A stretch of 45,144 nucleotides of DNA, from NCBI GenBank assembly GCA_903925075.1, contig CAIYDQ010000302.1, positions 1 through 45,144 of the forward strand, written 5' to 3'. The translations under genes and the position numbers were made by a program. This document shows positions 13,810 through 21,618 of the stretch, piece by piece (position 1 is the stretch's first letter; each line of letters starts with the position of its first letter). The stretch is from an uncultured Geobacter sp. (GTDB taxonomy: Bacteria; Desulfobacterota; Desulfuromonadia; Geobacterales; Geobacteraceae). The notes beneath the pieces were generated by a model. It saw nothing but the letters and a program-made list of their open reading frames with translations, searched no databases and had not been told where the DNA came from.

Positions 13810-14931
13810 ATGACCGCCAAGGCAGTTGCACAGGTTCAGGAAACAACGGCTGAAAAGCCCATGCCCAAACGCATCTTGATGACGGCCGATCCCATCGGCG
13901 GCGTCTGGAGTTACGTGCTGGAACTGGCGCGCGGGCTTGCCGATTACGGCGTGGAGATCGCCCTGGCGACCATGGGGCAGCCTCTCTCCCCGGCGCAGCG
14001 GCTTGAGGTCGCGCAGGAAGCGAATGTCACGCTGCACGAGAGCGTTTTCCGCCTGGAATGGATGGAAGACCCATGGGAAGACGTGGAGCAGAGCGGCGAT
14101 CGGCTCCTCTCGCTGGAGGCCAAGCTCAGCCCGGACCTGGTGCACCTGAACGGCTATGTCCACGCCTCGCTTCCCTGGCGCACCCCCTGCCTGGTGGTGG
14201 CGCACTCCTGCATGGCCTCCTGGTGGCAGGCGGTGCGCGGCGAGGAACTGCCGGCCGGCTTCGAGCCCTACCGCCGGCTGGTGACCAAGGGACTGGCCGC
14301 AGCCGATCTGGTGGTGACGCCTACCGCGGCGATGCTGGAAAGCATACAGCAGCTCTACCTGCCGCTGCCAAACGCCCGCGTGATTCACAACGCGCGCAGC
14401 CGCACGAGCTTTAGACCCGGGAAAAAAGAGGAGTTCATCCTTTCGGTGGGGCGGCTTTGGGACGACGCCAAGAATATAGGCGCCGTGGCCAGGAGCGCCC
14501 GCGAGCTTCCCTGGCCCGTGTACGTGGCCGGCGAGCAAAAGCATCCGGAGGGAGGCAACGCCGGCATCCACGGCGTGAACCGGCTGGGCTTCCTGACCCC
14601 GGAGAAGCTGGCGCCGTGGTACGCCGCCGCCGCCGTCTATGCCCTGCCGGCCCGCTACGAGCCGTTCGGATTGACCGTGCTGGAGGCGGCCTTGTCGGGA
14701 TGCGCCCTGGTCTTGGGAGACATCCCCAGCCTGCGCGAACTCTGGGACGGGGTCGCCGTGTTCGTGGATCCCGATGAGCTAGGCGCGCTGCAGTTCGAGT
14801 TGCATGCCCTCTGTTGCGACCGGGGGCGCCTGGCCAGCCTTGGCGCCAAGGCGCTGGCGCGCAGCAACAGCTTCACCGCAGCCAACATGGCCGCAGGCTA
14901 CCTTGCCGCCTATCGACAATTGTCCGCCTAA
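13810..14931 (+). CDS. Glycosyltransferase family 4 protein (373 aa)
   Basis: This is a GT-B glycosyltransferase. The N-terminal half begins KRILMTADPIGGVWSYVLEL, the glycine-rich acceptor loop typical of GT4. The C-terminal nucleotide-sugar part starts near FILSVGRLWDDAKN and carries the retaining-GT signature EPFGLTVLEA (Glu-x7-Glu) in the context ALPARYEPFG. No membrane segment is seen. The start is placed at 13810 (GGGGAATTGCC ahead); an ATG at 13774 would overlap the previous gene by 11 bp and lacks a good ribosome-binding site. It is co-oriented with the two oxidoreductases, so it probably transfers the sugar they modify. Donor and acceptor are unknown. Confidence 0.87.
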   Translation: MTAKAVAQVQETTAEKPMPKRILMTADPIGGVWSYVLELARGLADYGVEIALATMGQPLSPAQRLEVAQEANVTLHESVFRLEWMEDPWEDVEQSGDRLLSLEAKLSPDLVHLNGYVHASLPWRTPCLVVAHSCMASWWQAVRGEELPAGFEPYRRLVTKGLAAADLVVTPTAAMLESIQQLYLPLPNARVIHNARSRTSFRPGKKEEFILSVGRLWDDAKNIGAVARSARELPWPVYVAGEQKHPEGGNAGIHGVNRLGFLTPEKLAPWYAAAAVYALPARYEPFGLTVLEAALSGCALVLGDIPSLRELWDGVAVFVDPDELGALQFELHALCCDRGRLASLGAKALARSNSFTAANMAAGYLAAYRQLSA

Positions 14932-14946
14932 GCCGACCGGCTCCGT

Positions 14947-15252
14947 TCAGTTTTGCTCTGTCGGGCTTCCCTTGACCCTGTCGTTTGCGTTCCCACCGGC
15001 GCCCGATCCGGTAGAGCTCGATCCCTTCTTCTGATGATATTTCTTCATCTTATGCTCGACTGCGCCACCGGTACCCGTCGTGCCTGCCTTATTGGTGATG
15101 GTTTCCTTGTTACCCGGTTCATCGTTGTGGAACACATAGGAACTGCCACCACCGGAGCTGCCTCTGGAGCCGGTTGCCTGTGCGCTTGCGGCCAGTCCCA
15201 TCATGCCGACTATAGCAACTGTTGTTAAGAACATACGCGTCATGGGTTTCAT
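14947..15252 (-). CDS. Small secreted Gly/Ser-rich protein, paralog A (101 aa)
   Basis: The start at 15252 follows CAGGAGGTACGATC; an in-frame ATG 39 bp upstream has no such site. Residues 1-27 are a Sec signal peptide (MFLTTVAIVGMMGLAASAQA). The mature protein is low complexity and has the conserved core SSYVFHNDEPGNKETITNKA, then GTTGTGGAVEHKMKKYHQKK, then a Ser/Gly stretch. It has no Cys. It is clearly paralogous to the product at 15640-16026, with the same signal peptide and core, and the two genes share upstream DNA. Function unknown. The His/Lys segment could bind a metal or an anionic polymer. It converges with the glycosyltransferase gene, 15 bp away. Confidence 0.75.
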   Translation of the reverse strand: MKPMTRMFLTTVAIVGMMGLAASAQATGSRGSSGGGSSYVFHNDEPGNKETITNKAGTTGTGGAVEHKMKKYHQKKGSSSTGSGAGGNANDRVKGSPTEQN

Positions 15253-15490
15253 GATCGTACCTCCTGAACGAGGTATAACCTCAACTCTCATGCTTCTTGT
15301 GTCATGATAGTTCGTATTTAATTTTTAAGCAAAAATTTATTTTAGCGACAGAACAGTGGTCTAATAGAAAGCTTAGCGGGGTTTGTCTTCTTGTACTAAT
15401 GAGTATGATGAGTAATTAACACAGCACTCAGCATCAAGGTGACTCGCATGTATCAGGGTATGTATCGAGGTGTATATAGTATTAAAATAT
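15253..15490 (-). promoter_or_regulatory. Conserved upstream region of paralog A
   Basis: This stretch aligns with 16027-16265 upstream of paralog B. Shared blocks include TGCTTCTTG, GTATTTAATTTTTAAGCAAA, a TCAGGGT block and a TATAGTTTTAAAA-like block at the far end. The length (about 200 bp) suggests a long 5'UTR or several regulator sites rather than a bare promoter. No named motif was identified. Confidence 0.6.
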
Positions 15491-15501
15491 CATTCAGGTC
15501 T

Positions 15502-15546
15502 TTGCCAGCCCCCAACCCTTTCGGGTTAAGGGGTGGAAGCTGGCAA
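15502..15546. repeat. Long stem-loop between the paralogs
   Basis: Outer arms TTGCCAGC and GCTGGCAA, with inner arms CCCCAACCC and GGGTTAAGGGG around TTTC, form a long, slightly bulged hairpin. No T-run follows, so a simple terminator is unlikely. It may be a repetitive palindrome or a structured RNA element. It lies 90 bp beyond the stop codon of paralog B. Confidence 0.6.
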
Positions 15547-15639
15547 TGGGAAAGATGTCACGTTGAAACGACCTAGCCGTAGTTTTGCGTTCAGTACATC
15601 GTCAAAGTACATCGTTAAGCAGTTGACCGTCTTTGCCTA

Positions 15640-16026
15640 TTAGGGGCCGCCGGAAGAAGGCACATTGTAGGGTTCCGAACCGGCCGGCACCGTACCGCTT
15701 TGCTCTGGTGGGCTTCCATAGACCCTGTCGTTTGTGTAGCCACCGGTGCCCGAACCGGCAGAACTCGATCCCTTCTTATGATGATGTTTTTTCATCTTAT
15801 GCTCAACTGCGCCACCGGTACCTGTCGTGCCTGCCCTATTGGTGATGGTTTCCGTGTTTCCCGGTTCTTCGTTGTGGAACACATAGGAACTGCCACCTTC
15901 CTGGGCCACTCTGACGGTTCCCGAACCGGAGCCGCCTCCGGAGCCGGATGCCTGTGCGCTTGTGGCCAGTCCCATCATGCCGACTATCGCCACTGATGTT
16001 AAGAACATACGCGTCATGCTTTTCAT
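15640..16026 (-). CDS. Small secreted Gly/Ser-rich protein, paralog B (128 aa)
   Basis: The signal peptide (MKSMTRMFLTSVAIVGMMGL) is nearly identical to that of paralog A. Compared with A, the mature part gains a segment GSGTVRVAQEGG before the shared core (SSYVFHNEEPGNTETITNRA) and a longer tail (GTVPAGSEPYNVPSSGGP). The His/Lys block is HKMKKHHHKK. CGGGAGGTACGATC precedes the ATG. Exported and probably intrinsically disordered; function unknown. The gene and its 5' region are a tandem duplicate of A; the downstream segments differ. Confidence 0.75.
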   Translation of the reverse strand: MKSMTRMFLTSVAIVGMMGLATSAQASGSGGGSGSGTVRVAQEGGSSYVFHNEEPGNTETITNRAGTTGTGGAVEHKMKKHHHKKGSSSAGSGTGGYTNDRVYGSPPEQSGTVPAGSEPYNVPSSGGP

Positions 16027-16265
16027 GATCGTACCTCCCGAACGAGTTATAAACCCAACTCACATGCTTCTTGAGTAATGATATATTGTATTTAATTTTT
16101 AAGCAAAAAAAATTATATTGTAGCCACTTAAATATGGATCTGTATCGAAAGCTCACCACGGTTTGTATTCTAGTGTTAATGAATATCTTTGAAAATTAAC
16201 ATGGCGTTCAACGTTAATGTGACGCGCAGGTAATCAGGGTGGATATAGTTTTAAAAGTATCATTA
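16027..16265 (-). promoter_or_regulatory. Conserved upstream region of paralog B
   Basis: This is the counterpart of 15253-15490, with the same order of blocks and many substitutions between them. Conservation outside coding DNA suggests retained regulation of both genes. No -10/-35 pair is clear enough to place a promoter. Confidence 0.6.
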
Positions 16266-16273
16266 ACTTCGCA

Positions 16274-16783
16274 TCAGTCAGGTCTGCCGGTCAGATATCT
16301 ATTCCCCTCGGGCCAGATGTTCATTAACTGGCGCATGATGGCGATTTCCCCGATGTGGTAGGCGTTGTGGTCGGCGGCCAACAGTATCTCGCGAAAGATG
16401 TTGTAGCTGCGCGCATGATGAAGGGGAGCCAGCAGGTCGATGCTTTCGTCTCGCACCAACTCCTGCAGCGCTTTCAGGTCCGCATTGAACCGGTCGCAGC
16501 TCCGTTGCCAGCCCGACTTGTCAGTCTGCTCGTCGGGAGCGGGGCGATACCCGGCGGGGTACTCCGGCGAGACGTGACCGGGATTTTTGACGAACTCCAG
16601 GATATCCCACTGGGCGATGCGCAGGTGCTCCACGAAGTGCCAGAACGAATACGGCGTGTGCGGCGGTTTCTTGTTGATGTACTCCAGAGGGAAATCCGCC
16701 AACGCCTCGTCAAAAGTCATGTGCGCATTCCCACCTTTAAGCAGCGCCAGCAGTTCCTTTCTCACCATCTCGTTGTTTTTCAT
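16274..16783 (-). CDS. DinB-family putative metal-dependent protein (169 aa)
   Basis: A four-helix DinB/YfiT-type bundle. The likely metal-binding His set is HFVEHLRIAQWDILEF (about residues 50-65) and LLAADHNAYHIGEIAIMRQL (about 135-155), the paired motifs of the superfamily. The KPPHTPYSFWH segment before the first motif fits. Superfamily members include thiol-dependent transferases and the N-terminal domain of the ergothioneine enzyme EgtB. Here the domain stands alone, divergent from egtD (304 bp apart), with no FGE-sulfatase domain. GGGAGGAATTCGGC precedes the ATG. A link to ergothioneine is only suggested by position. Confidence 0.8.
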   Translation of the reverse strand: MKNNEMVRKELLALLKGGNAHMTFDEALADFPLEYINKKPPHTPYSFWHFVEHLRIAQWDILEFVKNPGHVSPEYPAGYRPAPDEQTDKSGWQRSCDRFNADLKALQELVRDESIDLLAPLHHARSYNIFREILLAADHNAYHIGEIAIMRQLMNIWPEGNRYLTGRPD

Positions 16784-16869
16784 GCCGAATTCCTCCCTTT
16801 GATTGGTTCTGCGGTTTGATCCGCAAGATCTTTGTGATCATTTTGGATGTCAAAACAGAGGCGGGTGAA

Positions 16870-16921
16870 CACAAGGTTCGCCCCTACGGATGGCCGCCTT
16901 TAGGCAGTGGCGAACCTTGTG
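16870..16921. repeat. Palindromic intergenic repeat with 13-bp perfect arms
   Basis: CACAAGGTTCGCC (16870-16882) and GGCGAACCTTGTG (16909-16921) flank a 26-base loop. Sequences of the type GAACACAAGGTTCGCCC followed by CTACGGA recur in Geobacter-like genomes as far as I recall, so this is probably a dispersed REP-like element. It lies between the DinB gene and the egtD promoter. Confidence 0.65.
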
Positions 16922-17014
16922 CTCGTTTAAAGCTATTCCTCTTAGGGACGCTGCTGCCAAACTCTACTATTGTGATCTGCCATTGCAATGCTCTGGGAAT
17001 TTTGAGGTGGGGGT

Positions 17015-17042
17015 TTGACGCTAAGGGTTGGCCCTTTATAAT
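17015..17042 (+). promoter_or_regulatory. Promoter of the egtD-MES operon
   Basis: TTGACG (17015-17020) and a perfect TATAAT (17037-17042) with a 16-bp spacer lie 45 bp upstream of the egtD ATG. Confidence 0.65.
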
Positions 17043-17087
17043 TTTCGGGTTGTTTTCTGGGCACCTATCCGATTCAAGGGAGAAGCC

Positions 17088-18158
17088 ATGGACGCTTTCT
17101 TCGCCTCACCTGAACCGCATATTTTCCGAAGCTTCCGAGAAGCCTGCTGTGGTAAGGGCTCCACTGTTCTGCGCGGGCTGTCGGGGACCGACCCCGTGCT
17201 GGATTTCGCCCGATCCACCGCTGCCGGGCTGGCCTCCGCCCCGCGCAGCCTCGAATGCCGCTTCCTCTATGATGCGCAAGGGAGCGCGCTCTTCGAGCTG
17301 ATCACCCAGCAGCCGGAGTACTATCTCACCCGCACCGAAAGCTCGATCCTGGCGGCCAATGCTCCGGCCATCAGACAGATCACCGGACCGGCGACGCTGG
17401 TGGAGTTCGGATCGGGCAATTCTGAGAAAACCTCTCATCTGCTGCGCGCCTGGCTTGAGCAGACGCCCCATGTCTGCTATGTGCCGATCGACGTCAGCGA
17501 AAGCGCACTGGTCGAGGCAGGCGGCGCCATTGCCGCAAAGTACGACAACGTCAAGGTGGTAGGCGTGAACTGCCGTTTTCAGCAGGCATTCCCCCTCATA
17601 TCGCAGCTGTCGCCGTCGCTGGTGTTGTTGCTGGGAAGCACCATCGGCAATCTCGCTCCCGCCGAGATGTCCCGATTTCTTACCTCCATGGCCTCCTCCA
17701 TGCAAGCCGGCGATTTCTTCCTGTTGGGCCTCGACCTGGTGAAGCCTGCCTACATACTGGAGGCGGCCTATAACGACGCCGCGGGAGTGACGGCGAGGTT
17801 CACGCGCAATCTCTTCGCCCGCATGAACCGCGAACTCGGCAGCGGCATCGATACCGAGTCGATCGAGCATGTGGCCAATTTCAATGCCGCCAAAGAGCAG
17901 ATCGAGATCTTCGCCCGCTTCACCTCGCGGCAGACCCTGTTCCTGGAGCCGCTCGGCATGCAGTTCACCATTCCCGTCGGCGAATTGGTGCAGGTTGAAA
18001 TCAGCAGGAAATTTCGCCTGGAACGGACGGTACGCTACCTGGAGGAGTTCGGTTTCGAGACCGAGGCGATCTTTGCCGACGAACTGGAGTGGTTCGCCCT
18101 GATCCTTTTGCGCCGCATTCCCAAATATCACGCTGCCGACCGGGGGAGGAAAAGGTGA
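17088..18158 (+). CDS. egtD: L-histidine Nalpha-methyltransferase EgtD (356 aa)
   Basis: EgtD trimethylates histidine to hercynine with three S-adenosylmethionine, the first step of ergothioneine synthesis, in the cytoplasm. Family blocks in order: RFLYDAQGSALFELITQQPE then YYLTRTES (about 64-90), the SAM site LVEFGSGNSEKTSHLL, LLGSTIGN, LLGLDLVKPAYILEAAYNDA, GVTARFTRNLFARMNREL, and near the end VEISRKF. The Glu-x-Ser of that last block matches the pair that holds the histidine amino group in mycobacterial EgtD. The start MDAFFASPEP is preceded by GGGAGAAGCC; an upstream ATG at 17028 lies inside the promoter. The stop overlaps the next start by 4 bp (GTGA), so both proteins are translationally coupled. 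No EgtA, EgtB, EgtC or EgtE gene is present. Confidence 0.93.
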   Translation: MDAFFASPEPHIFRSFREACCGKGSTVLRGLSGTDPVLDFARSTAAGLASAPRSLECRFLYDAQGSALFELITQQPEYYLTRTESSILAANAPAIRQITGPATLVEFGSGNSEKTSHLLRAWLEQTPHVCYVPIDVSESALVEAGGAIAAKYDNVKVVGVNCRFQQAFPLISQLSPSLVLLLGSTIGNLAPAEMSRFLTSMASSMQAGDFFLLGLDLVKPAYILEAAYNDAAGVTARFTRNLFARMNRELGSGIDTESIEHVANFNAAKEQIEIFARFTSRQTLFLEPLGMQFTIPVGELVQVEISRKFRLERTVRYLEEFGFETEAIFADELEWFALILLRRIPKYHAADRGRKR

Positions 18159-21100
18159 ACTCAGCCTCCTTTGAGACCCGTAACGGGCTGTGCGGCATCT
18201 GTCCGGCCGGCTGCTTCGTCACCGCCACCTTGCAAGAGGGCCGCCTGGTCGGGGTCGAACCGCAGCAGGGACACCCTATGGGCATGCTCTGCCGGATAGG
18301 TCGCCACTCCCCGCAGATCGTGCACGATCCCGACCGGCTGCTGTATCCGCTGGGGCGCATCGGGCCCAAGGGGAGCTACCGGTTCGAGCGCATCTCGTGG
18401 GACGAGGCCTACCGCCGGATCGTTGAGCGCTTCCAGGAGATCAAGAGGGGCTTCGGCGCGGAGGCGGTGGCGATCTACACCGGGCGGGGCAGTTTCGACA
18501 TGGCCCTTTGCGACCTCTTTCAACCCGCCGACGCCGCGGTCTCCTCGGCCTCCAGCGTGCTCTTCCCCTTCGGCTCCCCCAATACCCTCGGAGTAGGCGC
18601 CCTCTGCTATGTCTCCTTCGCCATGATCGCCCCCCACGTCACCATGGGCGAGATGCTGATCGGCATGGAAGCCGACCTTGAGCAGGCGGAGTTGATCGTC
18701 ATCTGGGGCGCGAACCCCGCCACCGATTCGCCTCCTTTGGCTCACCGCCAGATTTTGCAGGCGCGCCAGCGCGGCGCGCAGGTGATCGCCATCGATCCGC
18801 GCCGCGGCGAAACGGCGCGGGAAGCGGAGGCGCGCTGGATACCGATCAGGCCCGGGACCGACGGCGCGCTGGCCCTGGCGCTGATCGGCGTGCTGATCGA
18901 AGAGGAACTCTTTGACGAGCGTTTCGCGCGAGACTGGACCGAGGGTTTCGCGCAACTTTGCCAGCTTGTGCAGCACTATCGGCCGGAACAGGCAGAGGAA
19001 ATCACCGGAGTGCCGGCGGCGACGGTGCGGGAACTGGCGCGGTTGATCGCCTCGGCCAGAGGCGCCTGCCCGATCATGTACACAGGGCTCGAATATTCCG
19101 ACAGCGGCGTGCAGGCGATCCGTGCGGTCCTTGCCCTCTTCGCGTTGGCCGGGCAGTTGGACGTCCCCGGAGGAGTGCTGTTTCGGATGAAGCAGAACGT
19201 CTTCCCCCAGAACCGCTCGCGCCTGGTTGCCAACCCCGATCTCAAGAAGGCGCTGGGGCGCGACCGCTTCCCCGTCTACAGCGCCTACCGCGGCGAATCG
19301 CACGCCTCGGCGCTGCCGGAGGCGGTGCTGGAGGGGAAACCCTATCCGATCCGCGCCCTCGCCGTCCTGGGCGGCTCGCTGATCACCGCCTGGCCCGATC
19401 CCGACCTGTGGCGCAGAACTTTCGCCGCGCTTGACTTCATGGTGACCGTCAATCGCTACCATACCGCCGATTCCGCCTATGCCGACATCGTACTGCCGGC
19501 GACCACCTATTACGAGAACGTCTCCTACATGAGATATGGCCCTCTCTTCAAGATCCGGGAGCGGTTGGTGGCGCCGCAAGGGGAGGCGCGCAACGACTTC
19601 TTCATTCTGGCGGAACTGGCAAAGCGTCTGGGCTACGGCCATCTCTATCCGCAAAGCGAGGATGAGATGCTGAGTTTCGCGCTGGCCGGCGCCGGCTTCA
19701 CCCTGGAACAGGTGCGCGCCTCGGGCGGCGAAGCCCGGATGCCGGCGGCCATGATGCAGTACCGTAAATGGGAGAAGGGGCTGCTGCGTCCCGACGGCAA
19801 ACCGGGTTTCAACACCCCGAGCGGCAAGTTCGAAATCGCCTCTTCCGTCCTGGCCGAAAACGGCTACCGGGCGTTGCCGGTCTACACGGAGCCCGCCGAG
19901 GGGCCGCTGGCGAACCCGGAACTGGCAAGGGTGTACCCGCTGGTGTTCAATTCCGGCGCCCGGACCGTCCACGATTTCCGAAGCCAACATCACGGGGTGG
20001 CGGGACTTGCCGAGCGGCACGCGCAGCCCCCGGTCACCTTGAACAGCGCCGATGCGGCTGAGCTGGGGATCGCGGACGGCGACCTTGTCTGGGTGGAGAC
20101 GCCGCGGGGCCGGGCGCGGTTCGCGGCGCGACTGACGGACGACCTCTTGCGCGGCTGCGTCGACGCCGCCATGGGGGGCGGCGGGCCGCTCGGGTCGCAG
20201 GCCTGGCAGGAGTGCAACGTGAACGCATTGACCGATGCCGGCCGCTACGATCCCATCTCCGGGTTTCCCATTTACAAGGCGCTTCTTTGCCGGGTGACGA
20301 AGGCGGACGGTGGGGCGGCTGTCGGCGGCGGGTCGATGTCCACCGGCAAAGCCGGGGCGATTGCGGCAAAGCCGGCTGGCGGGGTTGGAATGGACGGATC
20401 GAGCGCCGACTTCTCCGCGCTCAGCCGACAAAAGGGGGCGGCGGCGCCCGTGCGCCGCGTTTATCTGGACCATAACGCCACTACTCCGGTGCTCCCGGAG
20501 GTGCGGGAGGCGATGCTCCCTTTTCTGGGAGAGGAGTGCGGCAATCCTTCCAGCATTCACGGCATGGTGAGCCGCGCCAGAGCGGCCGTGGAGGCGGCCA
20601 GGCGCGTGGTCGCGCAGGCGCTGAACTGCACGGCGCGCCGCATCGTCTTCACCGGAGGGGGGTCCGAAGCGGACAACTTGGCGATTATGGGAGTGGCCCG
20701 GGCCGCCGACGGCTCCCGACGCCACCTGGTGGTGAGCGCTGTCGACCATCCCGCCGTGCTCGCCCCCTTTCGGTCCTTGGCCGCGGCGGGCTATCCGCTG
20801 AGCGTTTTGCCCGTGAATCGGCATGGCGTAGTCGAGCCGGAGCAACTGGAGAAAGCGATCCGCCCGGACACGCTGCTGGTGTCGGTGATGTTTGCCAATA
20901 ACGAGACCGGGGCGCTGCAACCGGTGCGCGAACTGGCGGGCATCGCCCATGCGCGCGGCGCTCTTTTTCATTGCGACGCGGTGCAGGGCTTCGGCAAATT
21001 GCCTGTCGACGTTGAAGAGCTGGGAGTGGATCTGCTGGCGGTGTCGGCCCATAAACTGCACGGTCCGAAAGGGGTGGGGGCGCTCTATCTCGCCAAGAAC

Positions 21101-21616
21101 GTCGCGCTTGAGCCGCTGATTCTGGGAGGCGGGCAAGAGTGGGGGGTGCGAGCTGGCACGGAAAACGTGCCCGGCATCGTCGGTTTCGCCAAGGCGGTGG
21201 AGCTATCGCTTGCGCGGCTTTACGCGGACGAGTCGGCGAGGGTGGCGCGGCTTCGCGACCGGCTGGAGGCGGGGATCCTGGCGATCATGCCGACGGCGAG
21301 CGTCAACGGGCCGCGCCCGAGGCGTCTGCCGAACACCCTCAACATGACCCTTCCCGAGATTCGCGGCGAATCGCTGGTGCTCCTTCTGGACAGAAAAGGG
21401 ATAGCCCTTTCTTCCGGCTCGGCCTGCAAGTCGGGAAATCCCGAGCCGTCGCCCGCGCTGCTCGCCATGGGGCTTACCCCGCAACAGGCGCACTGCTCGG
21501 TGCGCTTCTCGCTCGGCTCCGCCAACACCGAAGAGGATATCGAATACCTGCTGGAGTCCTTGCGTGAGTTGCTGGGGGACACCCGCGGCGCAATCCGTTT
21601 CGTGCCGTGCCGGTAA
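18155..21616 (+). CDS. Molybdopterin oxidoreductase-cysteine desulfurase fusion; probable metallopterin-dependent ergothioneine synthase (1153 aa)
   Basis: The start is GTG at 18155, overlapping the egtD stop and preceded by GGGGGAGG. Residues 13-46 bind one [4Fe-4S] cluster (CGICPAGC and MLC: C13, C16, C20, C46). A DMSO-reductase-family Mo/W-bis-MGD domain follows to about 715, with Cys151 (GSPN...ALCY) the likely metal ligand, VIWGANPATDSP, and the C-terminal cofactor-binding part (LNSADAAELGIADGDLVWVE). A Gly/Ala/Ser linker covers about 717-765. Residues 769-1153 are a complete NifS/IscS-type desulfurase: VYLDHNATTP, PLP-lysine SAHKLHGPKG (Lys967) and catalytic Cys1091 in SSGSACKSG. With egtD upstream, the likely job is to pass cysteine-derived sulfur to C2 of hercynine without O2. 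I recall a similar Caldithrix abyssi enzyme being reported. No Tat signal, so cytoplasmic. Confidence 0.88.
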   Translation: MNSASFETRNGLCGICPAGCFVTATLQEGRLVGVEPQQGHPMGMLCRIGRHSPQIVHDPDRLLYPLGRIGPKGSYRFERISWDEAYRRIVERFQEIKRGFGAEAVAIYTGRGSFDMALCDLFQPADAAVSSASSVLFPFGSPNTLGVGALCYVSFAMIAPHVTMGEMLIGMEADLEQAELIVIWGANPATDSPPLAHRQILQARQRGAQVIAIDPRRGETAREAEARWIPIRPGTDGALALALIGVLIEEELFDERFARDWTEGFAQLCQLVQHYRPEQAEEITGVPAATVRELARLIASARGACPIMYTGLEYSDSGVQAIRAVLALFALAGQLDVPGGVLFRMKQNVFPQNRSRLVANPDLKKALGRDRFPVYSAYRGESHASALPEAVLEGKPYPIRALAVLGGSLITAWPDPDLWRRTFAALDFMVTVNRYHTADSAYADIVLPATTYYENVSYMRYGPLFKIRERLVAPQGEARNDFFILAELAKRLGYGHLYPQSEDEMLSFALAGAGFTLEQVRASGGEARMPAAMMQYRKWEKGLLRPDGKPGFNTPSGKFEIASSVLAENGYRALPVYTEPAEGPLANPELARVYPLVFNSGARTVHDFRSQHHGVAGLAERHAQPPVTLNSADAAELGIADGDLVWVETPRGRARFAARLTDDLLRGCVDAAMGGGGPLGSQAWQECNVNALTDAGRYDPISGFPIYKALLCRVTKADGGAAVGGGSMSTGKAGAIAAKPAGGVGMDGSSADFSALSRQKGAAAPVRRVYLDHNATTPVLPEVREAMLPFLGEECGNPSSIHGMVSRARAAVEAARRVVAQALNCTARRIVFTGGGSEADNLAIMGVARAADGSRRHLVVSAVDHPAVLAPFRSLAAAGYPLSVLPVNRHGVVEPEQLEKAIRPDTLLVSVMFANNETGALQPVRELAGIAHARGALFHCDAVQGFGKLPVDVEELGVDLLAVSAHKLHGPKGVGALYLAKNVALEPLILGGGQEWGVRAGTENVPGIVGFAKAVELSLARLYADESARVARLRDRLEAGILAIMPTASVNGPRPRRLPNTLNMTLPEIRGESLVLLLDRKGIALSSGSACKSGNPEPSPALLAMGLTPQQAHCSVRFSLGSANTEEDIEYLLESLRELLGDTRGAIRFVPCR

Positions 21617-21618
21617 GG

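Noticed and set aside
11803-14931. A complete polysaccharide export locus
   Set aside because: No polymerase, flippase or export gene is adjacent; only one glycosyltransferase and two oxidoreductases are supported.
18161-21136. A long minus-strand open frame (991 codons) opposite the Mo-desulfurase fusion
   Set aside because: It is the antisense of a GC-rich gene with clear motifs on the plus strand; its product is His/Arg/Gln-rich without recognisable domains.
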